NCBI GenBank assembly: GCA_934309345.1
Contig: CAKRDD010000002.1
Span: 62,001 to 126,000, forward strand
Reading direction: 5' to 3'
DNA: 64,000 nt
From: an uncultured Mediterraneibacter sp.
GTDB lineage: Bacteria; Bacillota; Clostridia; Lachnospirales; Lachnospiraceae
Under the pieces are notes generated by a model. It saw only the letters and a list, made by a program, of their open reading frames with translations, was not told the origin of the DNA and made no database searches. The translations under genes and the position numbers were made by a program. The stretch's first letter is position 1; each line of letters begins with the position of its first letter. Shown here one piece after another: positions 1 through 8,968 of this stretch.

Positions 1-627
1 TGTTGTATCACCTCGTCTCAGAAGAAGATGGCGGAGATAACCGACATGCTGCATTTTCTTGTAATAACTTACATTTCTTTCTTTGAAATAATTCAGCACA
101 CAGAGAAGAATCTTGTCCATATCTTCATGAACAAGCTGGCAGTCTCCTGCCGTCAGTACATCATAAGTACTTCCCTTTTTATGAAGACCGAGAGATAGCG
201 GACCGTCTTTGAATTCGTCTCCAAAAGAAAATTCCATCTTGTTACGGTAATGGAATTCCTTCGGGCTGTGCTTCACACCCTCAAAAAGATACTCGCCCTT
301 TACTACCGGATCCATAATCCTGCGGATCTGTCCTTCTTTCATCTTCACCTGTTCTTCGTATGGCATTGTCTGATACATACAGCCACCACAGGCCGGAAAG
401 ATACTACAGACCGGCTCTCTTGTCTCTAATGGGGATTTCTCCAATACTTCAAGAAGTCTTCCTTCTGCGTTTCCTCTTTTAAATTTATTTATCATAAAAC
501 GGATCTTCTGTCCCGGAATCCCGTTCTTCACAGTAACATACTGTTCTTCCTCCGCAACAAATACAATCCCCTTGTTTGGGAAATCTACACGTTCAATAAT
601 ACCCTCGTAGATCTGACCTTTTTTCAT
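1..627 (-). CDS. rlmD: 23S rRNA (uracil-C5)-methyltransferase, RlmD/RlmCD type (partial)
   Basis: Only the N-terminal 209 residues are present; the gene runs off the left edge. Residues 1-55 look like a TRAM RNA-binding domain. Cys74, Cys80 and Cys83 (CSIFPACGGC) with Cys163 (GDCQLVHED) match the four [4Fe-4S] ligands of the RlmD/RumA family, which makes m5U in 23S rRNA with SAM. The SAM-binding and catalytic half lies outside the window, so RlmD cannot be separated from RlmCD. The ATG at 627 follows an AGGAGAT-like ribosome binding site (minus strand). Confidence 0.85.
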   Translation of the reverse strand, partial: MKKGQIYEGIIERVDFPNKGIVFVAEEEQYVTVKNGIPGQKIRFMINKFKRGNAEGRLLEVLEKSPLETREPVCSIFPACGGCMYQTMPYEEQVKMKEGQIRRIMDPVVKGEYLFEGVKHSPKEFHYRNKMEFSFGDEFKDGPLSLGLHKKGSTYDVLTAGDCQLVHEDMDKILLCVLNYFKERNVSYYKKMQHVGYLRHLLLRRGDTT

Positions 628-663
628 CCTAATCTCCTATCAATTCTAATCTATTTTAACAGA

Positions 664-702
664 AAAACAGACAGGATGGTTTCTTCTCACACCCTGTCTG
701 CA
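664..702 (-). terminator. Rho-independent terminator of the small membrane protein gene
   Basis: CAGACAGG at 668-675 pairs with CCTGTCTG at 693-700. On the minus strand the stem is followed by a T run (TTTTT at 663-667). It ends the 80-residue gene and separates it from the RlmD-type gene. Confidence 0.75.
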
Positions 703-723
703 CTTTTGCAATTCACTCAGGAA

Positions 724-966
724 TTATACCTGATCATCCTCGCTGAAGTAATCATCAAAATCGTCATCAAAGTCATCTTCAAAATCTTCAAGATAATCCG
801 GTGATACGAAACGATATACTGCATAAGCGATTGCTGCTACTGCAGCTACTGCTCCGATGATAGCCAGCGTCCAGATCACTGTGTTCTTCTGCTTCTCAGC
901 CTCATTCTTATGAAGGATCTCGTTCAGTCTTGATTCTGCAATGATGTCTTCTATTCTCTTGTTCAT
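724..966 (-). CDS. small single-pass membrane protein with acidic tail
   Basis: 80 residues. A charged N-terminus of about 28 residues is followed by one hydrophobic segment (about 29-52, rich in Ala, Ile and Val). The last 25 residues are almost entirely Asp, Glu, Phe and Tyr (DDFDDDFDDYF). I recognise no enzymatic motif. It resembles the small DUF4366-like membrane proteins of Clostridia, but that is only a resemblance. It has its own terminator and probably its own promoter (TATAAT on the minus strand near 1020). Two other membrane proteins within 10 kb, at 4872 and 9536, also end in strongly acidic tails. Function unknown. Confidence 0.7.
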   Translation of the reverse strand: MNKRIEDIIAESRLNEILHKNEAEKQKNTVIWTLAIIGAVAAVAAIAYAVYRFVSPDYLEDFEDDFDDDFDDYFSEDDQV

Positions 967-1081
967 ATTAACACGTCCTTTCTCTACCTTTTGCGGTAAC
1001 AGATAATCTGTGTTTATTATAACACCTGACGATTCATATTACTACTGATTTATCATTTTTTTACCTTTTTTTATAACTTTC

Positions 1082-3388
1082 TCATACCTTTACAAGCTTG
1101 GCAAATTTTGCAAACATCTTGCGTGTTCCGACACTGTCAAATTCAATCGTAACCTCGTGATCTCTTCCGCCTTCTTTGATCTCAGTTACAGTTCCTTCCC
1201 CGAACTTCACATGACGCACACGATCTCCGGCTTCATAACCAAGTGGACCATTTCCTCCTGCTGCCAGCTGACTGCCTTTCTGCAGGGATGCCAGTGCCTG
1301 ACTTCCTGTAAGTGGCTTGCCCGTCCCCTGATTCTTTGCAGGTGTCATTCCGCCAAATGCGCCTCCGAATGCCTGTGCCCGAAATGCCTCTCTGGCACGT
1401 GCATATGTATTCTGCTGTGCTGGCATCTCCGTCTCCTGAGTAAACTTCTTGTTTCCTGTATCAAGCAGTTCCCTCGGGATCTCTTTCACAAATCGTGACA
1501 TCGGATTATATTGTGTCTCACCATGCACCATTCTTCTGCGCGCACTTGTCAAAGTCAGTTCCTGCTCTGCCCTTGTGATTCCAACATAACAAAGTCTCCG
1601 CTCTTCTTCCAGTTCTTCTCTGTCTCCTGCATTAATACTCATATATCCCGGAAAAAGTCCATCTTCCATCCCTGCAAGATAAACACGCGGAAATTCAAGT
1701 CCCTTTGCACTATGTAAAGTCATCAGAACAACATATTCCTGTTCTTCGTCCAGACTGTCGATATCCGCAACCAAAGCAACTTCTTCAAGAAATCCACTCA
1801 GTGTTGCCTTTTCGTCTTTATCCTGACAGCTTTCCTCATAAGTTGCAGCTTTACTGATTAGCTCGTCTATATTCTCTTTTCTTGTTTTCGCCTCTTCTTT
1901 ATCTTCATTTTCAAGGCTTTCTATGTATCCTGTCTTCTCAATCACTTCCTGTAAAAGATCTGTGATACTCATCTCTTCTGCCAACGTCTTAAAATACTCG
2001 ATCAATGCCGCAAAAGAATCCAGTTTTGTTGCACTTCTTCCCACTCCTGCGATCAGCCCCGGTGCCAGTAATGCCTCATAAAAACCAATTCCACGTTCTG
2101 TTGCAGACTCCTGGATCCGGTTAATTGTTGTAAGACCGATTCCCCTCTTTGGAACATTAATAATTCTTCTAACCGCAACATCATCACGTCCATTGTCGAT
2201 TGTCTTGAGATAAGCAAGAAGATCCTTGATCTCTCTTCTCGCATAGAAATTCACACCGCCGACAATCTTATAAGGAATATTCATGGCAATAAATTTCTCT
2301 TCCAGCAGACGGGATTGTGCATTCGTACGATAAAGAACTGCACTGTCATTATAGGAACCTCCCTGTCTGACAGCACTTTTGATATCCTCGCCTATGAAAT
2401 CTGCCTCATCAAATGCAGTATCAAACTGACGCAGACGGATCAGTTCACCTTCTCCGTTCTCCGTCCAAAGTGATTTCTCCTTTCTTCCACGGTTATTCGC
2501 GATCACACTGTTCGCTGCATTCAGAATATTCCCTGTAGATCTGTAGTTCTGCTCCAGTTTGATCACCTTTGCATCCGGAAATTCATGCTCAAAGTCAAGA
2601 ATATTCCGGATATTCGCTCCACGGAACTTGTAGATTGACTGGTCATCATCTCCAACGACACAAAGATTCTTATATTTTCCTGCAAGAAGGCTTACCAGCT
2701 GAAACTGAACTGTATTCGTATCCTGATATTCATCTACCATAATATAGCGGAATCTTTCCTGATAACTCTCAAGCACATCCGGCTGTGTCTGCAAAAGCTG
2801 TACCGTCTTTACAAGCAGATCGTCAAAATCCAGCGCATTATTCGCCCTCATCTGCGCCTCATACTCACGGTAAACCTTGGCAATCTTCATCTTTGCAAAG
2901 TCTCCTCCGGCATTCAGTTCAAATTCATCCGGAAGGATCATCTCATTCTTTGCAGATGAAATTGCTGAAAGCAGACTTCTTTCTTTAAACACTTTTGTAT
3001 CCACATCTACTTTCCGACAGACTTCCTTAATTAATGTCTTCTGATCGTCCGTATCATATATAGTAAAATGATTCTCATACCCTAATCTGTCAATAAATCT
3101 TCTCAAAATACGCACACATGCAGAATGAAATGTACTCACCCATACACTCTCCGCTCCAAAACCGACAAGGTTATCCACACGCTGGCGCATCTCCTCCGCT
3201 GCTTTGTTCGTAAATGTGATTGCAAGAATATTCCATGGGTTCACGCCACGTTCTCCGATCAGATATGCGATCCTGTGCGTCAGAACCCTTGTTTTTCCCG
3301 AACCGGCTCCGGCAAGGATCAGAAGAGGTCCGTCCGTGTGGTAAACAGCCTCTCTCTGTGGTTCATTTAATTTATCATAAATGCTCAT
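1082..3388 (-). CDS. pcrA: ATP-dependent DNA helicase PcrA (UvrD/Rep family)
   Basis: 768 residues, close to the usual PcrA length of 720-770. This SF1A 3'-5' helicase acts in nucleotide excision repair and in clearing replication and transcription conflicts. Visible motifs: Walker A GAGSGKT at 27-33, motif II DEYQDTN at 219-225, motif III GDDDQSIYKFRGA at 246-258, QNYRST, and near the C-terminus LHSAKGLEF and VGITRAE. The tail (GDRVRHVKFGEGTV) is the PcrA C-terminal Tudor-like fold that contacts RNA polymerase in Bacillus. A promoter lies at 3435-3463. It appears to be transcribed alone. Confidence 0.97.
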   Translation of the reverse strand: MSIYDKLNEPQREAVYHTDGPLLILAGAGSGKTRVLTHRIAYLIGERGVNPWNILAITFTNKAAEEMRQRVDNLVGFGAESVWVSTFHSACVRILRRFIDRLGYENHFTIYDTDDQKTLIKEVCRKVDVDTKVFKERSLLSAISSAKNEMILPDEFELNAGGDFAKMKIAKVYREYEAQMRANNALDFDDLLVKTVQLLQTQPDVLESYQERFRYIMVDEYQDTNTVQFQLVSLLAGKYKNLCVVGDDDQSIYKFRGANIRNILDFEHEFPDAKVIKLEQNYRSTGNILNAANSVIANNRGRKEKSLWTENGEGELIRLRQFDTAFDEADFIGEDIKSAVRQGGSYNDSAVLYRTNAQSRLLEEKFIAMNIPYKIVGGVNFYARREIKDLLAYLKTIDNGRDDVAVRRIINVPKRGIGLTTINRIQESATERGIGFYEALLAPGLIAGVGRSATKLDSFAALIEYFKTLAEEMSITDLLQEVIEKTGYIESLENEDKEEAKTRKENIDELISKAATYEESCQDKDEKATLSGFLEEVALVADIDSLDEEQEYVVLMTLHSAKGLEFPRVYLAGMEDGLFPGYMSINAGDREELEEERRLCYVGITRAEQELTLTSARRRMVHGETQYNPMSRFVKEIPRELLDTGNKKFTQETEMPAQQNTYARAREAFRAQAFGGAFGGMTPAKNQGTGKPLTGSQALASLQKGSQLAAGGNGPLGYEAGDRVRHVKFGEGTVTEIKEGGRDHEVTIEFDSVGTRKMFAKFAKLVKV

Positions 3389-3434
3389 CTTTCCACTCCT
3401 TTAAAGTTATAAAGATATCTGTAAATGTATTCCC

Positions 3435-3463
3435 ATTATCAAACACATGTTCCTGTTTGTCAA
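3435..3463 (-). promoter_or_regulatory. sigma-A promoter for pcrA
   Basis: On the minus strand, TTGACA (3458-3463) and GATAAT (3435-3440) are 17 bases apart. The site is about 47 bases upstream of the pcrA start. Confidence 0.7.
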
Positions 3464-3492
3464 CTACATTTTCCGGCCTTCTTATCTTTTGC

Positions 3493-3521
3493 TTGCCATC
3501 TAGTTTTAAATACTATATAAT
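3493..3521 (+). promoter_or_regulatory. sigma-A promoter for the DUF1836 gene
   Basis: TTGCCA (3493-3498), a 17-base spacer, then TATAAT (3516-3521). The start codon is 20 bases downstream, so the leader is very short. It is divergent from the pcrA promoter only 30 bases away. Confidence 0.7.
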
Positions 3522-3541
3522 AAATGTATTGAGGTGATAAC

Positions 3542-4168
3542 ATGAATATAGATACAAGTAATCTGTTGAACAGCATTTTAGAAGAACTTTCTTCTTTAAG
3601 TTATGTGCATCCCGGCGATGTTCCGAATATTGATCTTTACATGGATCAGGTGACTACTTTTATGGATGAGCAGCTGGCTTCGACCAAACGTTACCCGGAT
3701 GATAAGATCCTGACAAAGACCATGATCAATAATTATACGAAGAATAATCTTCTTCCACCACCAGTGAAGAAGAAGTATTCCAGAGAGCACCTGCTCCTTC
3801 TGGTCTTCATTTATTATTTTAAGAGCATCCTTTCAATTAAAGATATTGAGACAGTCCTTGCACCACTCACAGAGAAATATTTTCCGGATGGAAGTTCTTT
3901 TGAATTAGCGGATATTTACAAAGAAGTCTGCAAGATTGAAAAGGAACAGCTGGATTCCATCAAAGAAAATGTAACTGCTACTTATGAGAAGTCTGCTGAG
4001 ACTTTCACTCATCTTGCTGAAGGAGAAGATAAAGAAATCTTACAGCAGTTTGCATTTATCTGCAGTTTAAGTTTTGATGTATATATCAAGAAAATGATCA
4101 TTGAGCGGATCATTGATGACCTCTCTTCCAAGTCTTCAAAAAACGAAGAGAAAAAGAACGGGAAATAA
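3542..4168 (+). CDS. DUF1836 family putative DNA-binding protein
   Basis: 208 residues. The segment at about 55-115 (LTKTMINNYTKNNLLPPP, then KYSREHLLLLVFIYYFKS) is the DUF1836 signature, which resembles a MerR-type winged helix: a helix-turn-helix, a proline-bearing wing, and a hydrophobic helix. The second half is helical and rich in Glu and Lys. No sensor domain is visible. The family is common and mostly uncharacterised in Firmicutes; a regulatory role is inferred from the fold. It is monocistronic, with a promoter at 3493 and a shared terminator at 4187. The ribosome binding site GAGGTG lies 7 bases before the ATG. Confidence 0.85.
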   Translation: MNIDTSNLLNSILEELSSLSYVHPGDVPNIDLYMDQVTTFMDEQLASTKRYPDDKILTKTMINNYTKNNLLPPPVKKKYSREHLLLLVFIYYFKSILSIKDIETVLAPLTEKYFPDGSSFELADIYKEVCKIEKEQLDSIKENVTATYEKSAETFTHLAEGEDKEILQQFAFICSLSFDVYIKKMIIERIIDDLSSKSSKNEEKKNGK

Positions 4169-4186
4169 ACAATTCTGTTTAAAACG

Positions 4187-4240
4187 AGATACAGCCTGCG
4201 AAAGTCTTTATCAGGATCTTTCGCAGGCTGTATCTTTTGA
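4187..4240. terminator. bidirectional terminator, perfect 18-bp stem
   Basis: The arm at 4187-4204 is the exact reverse complement of the arm at 4218-4235, with a 13-base loop. T-rich bases follow on the plus side, and A-rich bases precede the left arm (T-rich on the minus strand). It lies between convergent genes. Confidence 0.85.
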
Positions 4241-4280
4241 TTGATAAAAGGTATCTTATTGTAAGCTTAATTCTTGAGTG

Positions 4281-4595
4281 TTATTCTTCCGTCCCGTTCT
4301 CTTCCTCAGCAAGCCCGACACGTTTGAAAACCATATCATATCCGTCATTCCCATAATTAAGAGAACGATTCACACGACTGATTGTCGCAGTGGATGCTCC
4401 TGTCTTCTCCGCGATTTCCAGATATGTCTTCTGTTCACGGAGCATTCTTGCCACTTCAAACCTCTGTGACAATGAAAGCAGCTCATTGATCGTACAGATG
4501 TCTTCAAAAAATGTATAACACTCTTCTTTATTCTCAAGGCTTAAGATTGCCTGAAACAGATAATCTACTGCCTCGGTTCTGATTTTCTTGCTCAT
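4281..4595 (-). CDS. yerC: YerC/YecD family TrpR-related protein
   Basis: 104 residues from the ATG at 4595, the usual YerC length. An in-frame TTG at 4616 was rejected because its first codons are themselves the AGAAGGAGA ribosome binding site of the ATG. The TrpR-like fold is visible: SLSQRFEVARMLREQKTYLE as helices, then the recognition region TGASTATISRVNRSLNYG. TrpR-family members bind DNA as dimers, but no ligand or target is established for this subfamily. It looks monocistronic, ending at the shared terminator at 4187. Confidence 0.9.
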   Translation of the reverse strand: MSKKIRTEAVDYLFQAILSLENKEECYTFFEDICTINELLSLSQRFEVARMLREQKTYLEIAEKTGASTATISRVNRSLNYGNDGYDMVFKRVGLAEEENGTEE

Positions 4596-4802
4596 ACGAA
4601 ACAATCTCCTTCTCAACCGGCTAATTATATGATGGCTTAAAGTATTCCATAAACCATAACAATACCTTTTGCCTTCTCAGGCCACTTTTTGATTTTAACA
4701 CATTAAATTTTTAAAGTCCACCACTTCTTATGAATTTAAACTAAATTTCTGCGCAATTTTGATTTTTTTCTAAAACATTTTGTGTAAAACACACTTTTTT
4801 CG

Positions 4803-4831
4803 TTGTTCTTCCTCTTTTAAGATGCTATAAT
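4803..4831 (+). promoter_or_regulatory. sigma-A promoter for the zinc-ribbon membrane protein gene
   Basis: TTGTTC (4803-4808), a 17-base spacer, then TATAAT (4826-4831), 40 bases before the start codon. The upstream 150 bases are AT-rich with T tracts. Confidence 0.65.
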
Positions 4832-4871
4832 AAGTCTGTTATAAATATTTTGATACAAAAGAGAGGAGTAC

Positions 4872-6095
4872 ATGATTAATATGAAGTGCCCAATATGTGG
4901 AAAAGACCTGGATTTGCAGAATAAGCAGATTGGCACCAGCGAAAACGGGGATCCAATCTTTAATGAATATGCAATCTGCCATAGCTGTAAAAAGCAATGG
5001 AACCTTGATAAACAACGTGCGAAGAAGATCGCTGCTAAGAAGGCTGCCGAAGAGAAAGCAAAAGCTGAAGCTGAGGCCCGTGCCGCTGAAGAGAAGGCAA
5101 AAGCTGAGGCTGCCGCCCGTGCCGCTGAGGAGAAAGCGAAAGCTGAAGCTGCCGCTCGTGCTGCTGAAGAAAAAGCGAAAGCTGAAGCAGCTGCCCGTGC
5201 CGCTGAAGAGAAAGCGAAAGCTGAGGCTGCCGCCCGTGCCGCTGAAGAGAAACGAGCTGCCCGCAGAGAAGCAAAAGCCCGCGCCCGCAAAGAAGCGATT
5301 GCCCGCCTTGCTGCTGACAAAGGGATTTCAGAAGAGGAAGCTGAGCGTATCCTTAAAGAAAGAGCCAGAGCACGCAAAGCCGCTGCACAGAAAGCTGCCA
5401 CTGCTCCCACTGATGCTGCTGATGATTCCGAAGAGCAGAAATATGGGAATATTCCGGCGGAAGAGATCCGTGATAAGCGTGAAAAAGCAGTTCGCAAAGG
5501 ATACGAAGATATGCTTGCAACTGATCCTGACAGTAAAGCTGCCAAGAAGAAAAAGAAAGAAGAAGCCGAAACAGCGAAAGCAAAAGAAGATGTAAAATCC
5601 AAGAAAATGGATAACTATGATGATGAGAAATCCTCTGATAATGAAGATGATGATGAATATGAATATGTAGACGAATATCCACATTTCAGACCTGGACGCA
5701 TCATCCTTGGAATCATTTCCCTGCTTGCATTTGGTTTCTGTATTTATAAAGGTTTCGTAACAGGACTCAGCACATCAGGAGCTGACGTAACTTCTGCGCC
5801 TGGCATGAATTATGTCATTGTTGCTCTTTGTATGCTTGTCACTGCACTGTTATACTTCATCATGAATAACCGTGATACACTTTTTGCATTCCTTATCCCG
5901 ATGATTGTCTATATCGGTGGTGCTGTTTTTGCTTTCCTGAAACATGGAGATGAATTCGAGCTTCTAATTTTAGCCGGCGTAAGTGGTGTACTTGCTGTTA
6001 TTTCATTAATTCTTGCAATCGCTTCCCGCGGTGGAGATGATTACGATGATGAAGATGATTACGACGATCCATTTGAAGAAGAACACGATAATTAA
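4872..6095 (+). CDS. zinc-ribbon, Ala/Glu/Lys coiled-coil, multi-pass membrane protein
   Basis: 407 residues in four blocks. (1) An N-terminal zinc ribbon with Cys6, Cys9, Cys36 and Cys39 (CPICGK and CHSCKK). (2) A long charged helix at about 45-190 containing five 13-residue repeats of the type AAEEKAKAEAAAR (58-122). (3) A Lys/Glu/Asp-rich linker to about 270. (4) Four predicted membrane helices at about 273-291, 305-324, 329-350 and 358-380. It ends in an acidic tail, DDYDDEDDYDDPFEEE. There is no signal peptide, so the ribbon and coil are probably cytoplasmic, tethered by the C-terminal membrane block. I do not recognise a named family. The ATG at 4872 follows GAGAGGAG. Monocistronic, with its own promoter and terminator. 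Confidence 0.8.
   Translation: MINMKCPICGKDLDLQNKQIGTSENGDPIFNEYAICHSCKKQWNLDKQRAKKIAAKKAAEEKAKAEAEARAAEEKAKAEAAARAAEEKAKAEAAARAAEEKAKAEAAARAAEEKAKAEAAARAAEEKRAARREAKARARKEAIARLAADKGISEEEAERILKERARARKAAAQKAATAPTDAADDSEEQKYGNIPAEEIRDKREKAVRKGYEDMLATDPDSKAAKKKKKEEAETAKAKEDVKSKKMDNYDDEKSSDNEDDDEYEYVDEYPHFRPGRIILGIISLLAFGFCIYKGFVTGLSTSGADVTSAPGMNYVIVALCMLVTALLYFIMNNRDTLFAFLIPMIVYIGGAVFAFLKHGDEFELLILAGVSGVLAVISLILAIASRGGDDYDDEDDYDDPFEEEHDN
5043..5237 (+). repeat. five tandem 39-bp repeats inside the coiled-coil gene
   Basis: Five in-frame copies of a 39-bp unit coding for AAEEKAKAEAAAR. Copies differ mainly at synonymous positions (GCC/GCT, AAA/AAG, GAA/GAG), so the peptide is better conserved than the DNA. 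The 13-residue period is not a plain heptad, so the helix probably forms an elongated single alpha-helix or hendecad-like coil. Confidence 0.9.
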
Positions 6096-6150
6096 ATCGC
6101 GTTGTAAAGCTTTTGGATTTCTGAGAACAATTTATATAAGATAATTACAA

Positions 6151-6182
6151 GGGAGTATCATTTTACGGTACTCCCCTTTTTT
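6151..6182 (+). terminator. Rho-independent terminator
   Basis: GGGAGTA (6151-6157) pairs with TACTCCC (6169-6175), followed by CTTTTTTG. It lies 55 bases after the zinc-ribbon gene. Confidence 0.8.
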
Positions 6183-6255
6183 GTCTTGATATGCATTTTT
6201 TATATCATATATCTAAAATATTTTTAGGTACCAAAAAACTTTTTTAGAATAGTTA

Positions 6256-6283
6256 TTGCTTTTTGTTGAATATGTGATAAAAT
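6256..6283 (+). promoter_or_regulatory. probable promoter for the molybdenum hydroxylase operon
   Basis: TTGCTT (6256-6261), a 16-base spacer, then TAAAAT (6278-6283), about 100 bases before the ATG at 6384. The leader is AT-rich and contains the hairpin at 6332-6355. The match is acceptable but not strong. Confidence 0.5.
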
Positions 6284-6331
6284 ATAGACAAAGATATCTT
6301 TATATAATCAAAATTCACAACAAACACATTT

Positions 6332-6355
6332 TCCTCAAAGATTCTTCTTTGGGGA
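6332..6355 (+). promoter_or_regulatory. leader hairpin before the molybdenum hydroxylase gene
   Basis: TCCTCAAAGA (6332-6341) pairs with TCTTTGGGGA (6346-6355) around a 4-base loop, with one G-U pair, and is followed by TTTTG. It sits 16 bases before the ribosome binding site AAAGGAG. It could be a weak attenuator or an mRNA-stabilising stem. It does not have the size or layout of the Moco or purine riboswitches. Confidence 0.45.
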
Positions 6356-6383
6356 TTTTGTCACAAAGAAAGGAGTAACTGAC

Positions 6384-8966
6384 ATGGCATCATTTATAGT
6401 AAATGGTCAGGAAGTCTCACCTTCAAAGAATCAGAAACTGTTAAGGTTCCTCCGTGATGAACTGCACATTACCTCTGCAAAGGATGGCTGCAGCGAAGGC
6501 GCTTGTGGAGCCTGTACCGTTATCATTGATGGTCAGACTTGTAAATCCTGCGTACCTGACACAGATTCATTGGCCGGAAAGAATGTCATCACAGTCGAAG
6601 GACTTTCTGATTGGGAACAGAAAGTCTACACTTATGCTTATGGAAAAGCTGGCGCTGTACAGTGCGGATTCTGCATTCCTGGTATGGTTATGTGTACAAA
6701 AGCACTTTTGGATGTAAATCCTGAACCAACCGATGACGAGATTCGTTATGCACTGCGCAACAACTACTGCCGCTGCACCGGATATATAAAAATCATGGAT
6801 GCAGTGCGTTTGGCTGCAAAGATTCTGAAAGAAGGCGTTTTACCAGATGATGGCGATCCAAGCTGGTCACTTGGTTCTCGCGTTTCCCGTATAGATGTTG
6901 AAGAAAAAGTACTCGGAACAGGAAAATATCCGGATGACTATTATCCGGAAGGAATGATCTACGGCACTGCTCTTCGAAGCAAATATCCACGAGCTCGTGT
7001 ACTTTCTATTGACGTATCTGCTGCAAAGGCTCTGCCTGGCGTAGAAGCCGTTGTAACAGCCGATGATATTCCTGGGGAGAATAAGATCGGACACTTGAAA
7101 CATGATCAGTATTCACTGATTCCGGTCGGTGGACTGACCCATTATCTCGGAGATGCAATTGCCCTTGTAGCTGCAACTGACATGGCAACTGCCGAGAAAG
7201 CGAAGAAGCTTATCAAAGTGGAATATGAGGTCCTTCCTCATGTGCATACAGTGGAAGAAGCTGCTGCTCCAGATGCACCACTTGTTTTTGACGAAGAAGA
7301 GACGAATGTCTGTGCTTACAAGCACATCAGCCGCGGAAATGCAGAAGAAGCGATTAAGAATTCCAAATATGTGATTTCTCATCATTTTGAGACACCTTGG
7401 ACGGAACACGCTTTCCTCGAACCGGAATGCGCTGTGTCTTTCTATGATGAAGACGGTGACATTTTCGTGTATTCTACAGACCAGTCTGCTCACCAGACCC
7501 TGCACGAAGTTACACTTATGCTTGGGAACGATAAAGTAAAGGTTCAGAATGCATTAGTCGGCGGTGGTTTCGGTGGCAAGGAAGACATGACGGTTCAGCA
7601 TTTAAGTGCATTACTTACTTATGTAACAAAGAAACCGGTCAAGATGAAATTATCCAGAGCAGAATCCTTGCTTGTTCATCCAAAACGTCACCCATTCTAC
7701 ATGGATATGACAATGGGATGCGATGAGAATGGTGTAATCCAGGGCGTAAAAGCAATTGTTCAATCTGACACAGGTGCATTCGCTTCTCTTGGTGGTCCGG
7801 TTCTCGAACGTGCATGTACACATGCAGCAGGACCTTACCATTATGAAAACTTTGAGATTGAAGGAACTGCTTATTACACAAACAACCCACCAGCCGGAGC
7901 ATTCCGCGGATTTGGTGTTACACAGACTTGTTTCGCAACAGAGACACTTCTGAACATGATGGCTGACAAAGTAGGTATTACACCTTGGGAAATCCATTAC
8001 CGTAATGCGATCCGCCCAGGCGAAGTACTTCCGAACGGACAGATTGTAGATAACTCTACAGGTCTTGTAGAAACACTTGAAGCTGTCAAAGAAGAATATG
8101 ACGCTGCACTTGCAGCCGGTAAAGCTGTTGGTCTTGGATGTGCAATGAAGAACGCCGGTGTTGGTGTTGGTATCCCGGATACAGGACGTGTAAAATTAAT
8201 CGTTGAAGAAGATGAAAAACTTCACATCTTCACCGGTGCTTCCTGTATCGGTCAGGGACTTGGAACTGTACTTGTACAGATGATCGTTACAAACACAGAC
8301 CTCTCCCATGACGACATCGTCTATGAGCGAAGCAACACATGGATTTCACCTGATTCCGGTACAACTTCCGGTTCTCGTCAGACACTCGTAACAGGTGAAG
8401 CGTGCCGCAGAGCATGTGAAAAATTCATGGAAGCTAAAAACAGTGGTAAATCCATGAAAGATATGATTGGAGAAACTTTCTACGGAGAGTATCTCGCTAA
8501 GACTCATCCGCTTGGTGCAGATGTGCCTAACCCAATTTCTCATGTTGCTTATGGATATGCAACTCAGGTCTGCATCCTTGATTCTAAGACAGGTAAGATT
8601 GAGAAAATGATTGCCGCACACGATGTTGGTAAAGCTGTCAACCCACTCTCCTGCGAAGGTCAGATTGAAGGTGGTGTTGTAATGTCTATGGGATACGCAC
8701 TCAGAGAACAGTATCCGATTGATGAGAACTGTAAACCAATTGATAAATATGGTTCCCTGGGACTCTTCCGTTCTCACGAAATCCCTGAGATTGAAGCTAT
8801 CGTTATTGATAAGCCAGGTCTGGATGTTGCCTGTGGAGCAATCGGTATCGGAGAGATCACATCCATCCCTACTGCTCCTGCGATCGCAGATGCATATTGC
8901 AGATTTGACGGAGAAAGACGCTACAGCCTTCCTCTTTCCAACACACCATATGAAAGGAAGAAATAA
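6384..8966 (+). CDS. fused [2Fe-2S]/molybdopterin hydroxylase, selenium-dependent xanthine dehydrogenase type
   Basis: 860 residues joining two normally separate subunits. Residues 1-75 are a plant-type [2Fe-2S] domain (Cys36, Cys41, Cys44, Cys56). Residues 76-150 are the helical second [2Fe-2S] domain (QCGFCIPGM, NNYCRCTGY). From about 160 to 855 comes the molybdopterin domain, with VGGGFGGKEDM, a conserved AFRGFG segment and the C-terminal GIGEITSIP. This fused layout of about 850 residues is that of the 'selenium-dependent molybdenum hydroxylase' group, assigned to xanthine or other purine oxidation. The selenium dependence and substrate are inferred from family, not visible here. No FAD subunit lies nearby; instead an RnfB-like polyferredoxin starts 2 bases after the stop. 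Cofactor genes are at 59-64 kb. Confidence 0.88.
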   Translation: MASFIVNGQEVSPSKNQKLLRFLRDELHITSAKDGCSEGACGACTVIIDGQTCKSCVPDTDSLAGKNVITVEGLSDWEQKVYTYAYGKAGAVQCGFCIPGMVMCTKALLDVNPEPTDDEIRYALRNNYCRCTGYIKIMDAVRLAAKILKEGVLPDDGDPSWSLGSRVSRIDVEEKVLGTGKYPDDYYPEGMIYGTALRSKYPRARVLSIDVSAAKALPGVEAVVTADDIPGENKIGHLKHDQYSLIPVGGLTHYLGDAIALVAATDMATAEKAKKLIKVEYEVLPHVHTVEEAAAPDAPLVFDEEETNVCAYKHISRGNAEEAIKNSKYVISHHFETPWTEHAFLEPECAVSFYDEDGDIFVYSTDQSAHQTLHEVTLMLGNDKVKVQNALVGGGFGGKEDMTVQHLSALLTYVTKKPVKMKLSRAESLLVHPKRHPFYMDMTMGCDENGVIQGVKAIVQSDTGAFASLGGPVLERACTHAAGPYHYENFEIEGTAYYTNNPPAGAFRGFGVTQTCFATETLLNMMADKVGITPWEIHYRNAIRPGEVLPNGQIVDNSTGLVETLEAVKEEYDAALAAGKAVGLGCAMKNAGVGVGIPDTGRVKLIVEEDEKLHIFTGASCIGQGLGTVLVQMIVTNTDLSHDDIVYERSNTWISPDSGTTSGSRQTLVTGEACRRACEKFMEAKNSGKSMKDMIGETFYGEYLAKTHPLGADVPNPISHVAYGYATQVCILDSKTGKIEKMIAAHDVGKAVNPLSCEGQIEGGVVMSMGYALREQYPIDENCKPIDKYGSLGLFRSHEIPEIEAIVIDKPGLDVACGAIGIGEITSIPTAPAIADAYCRFDGERRYSLPLSNTPYERKK

Positions 8967-8968
8967 TC

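Noticed and set aside
5043..5237. Possible CRISPR-like or satellite repeat
   Set aside because: Units are contiguous, in frame and without spacers; they are protein-coding repeats.
4817..5684. Long minus-strand and alternate-frame reading frames over the Ala/Glu/Lys repeat
   Set aside because: They arise from the repeated codons of the plus-strand coiled-coil gene; they are low-complexity (Ser/Ala- or Arg/Leu-rich) with no ribosome binding site.
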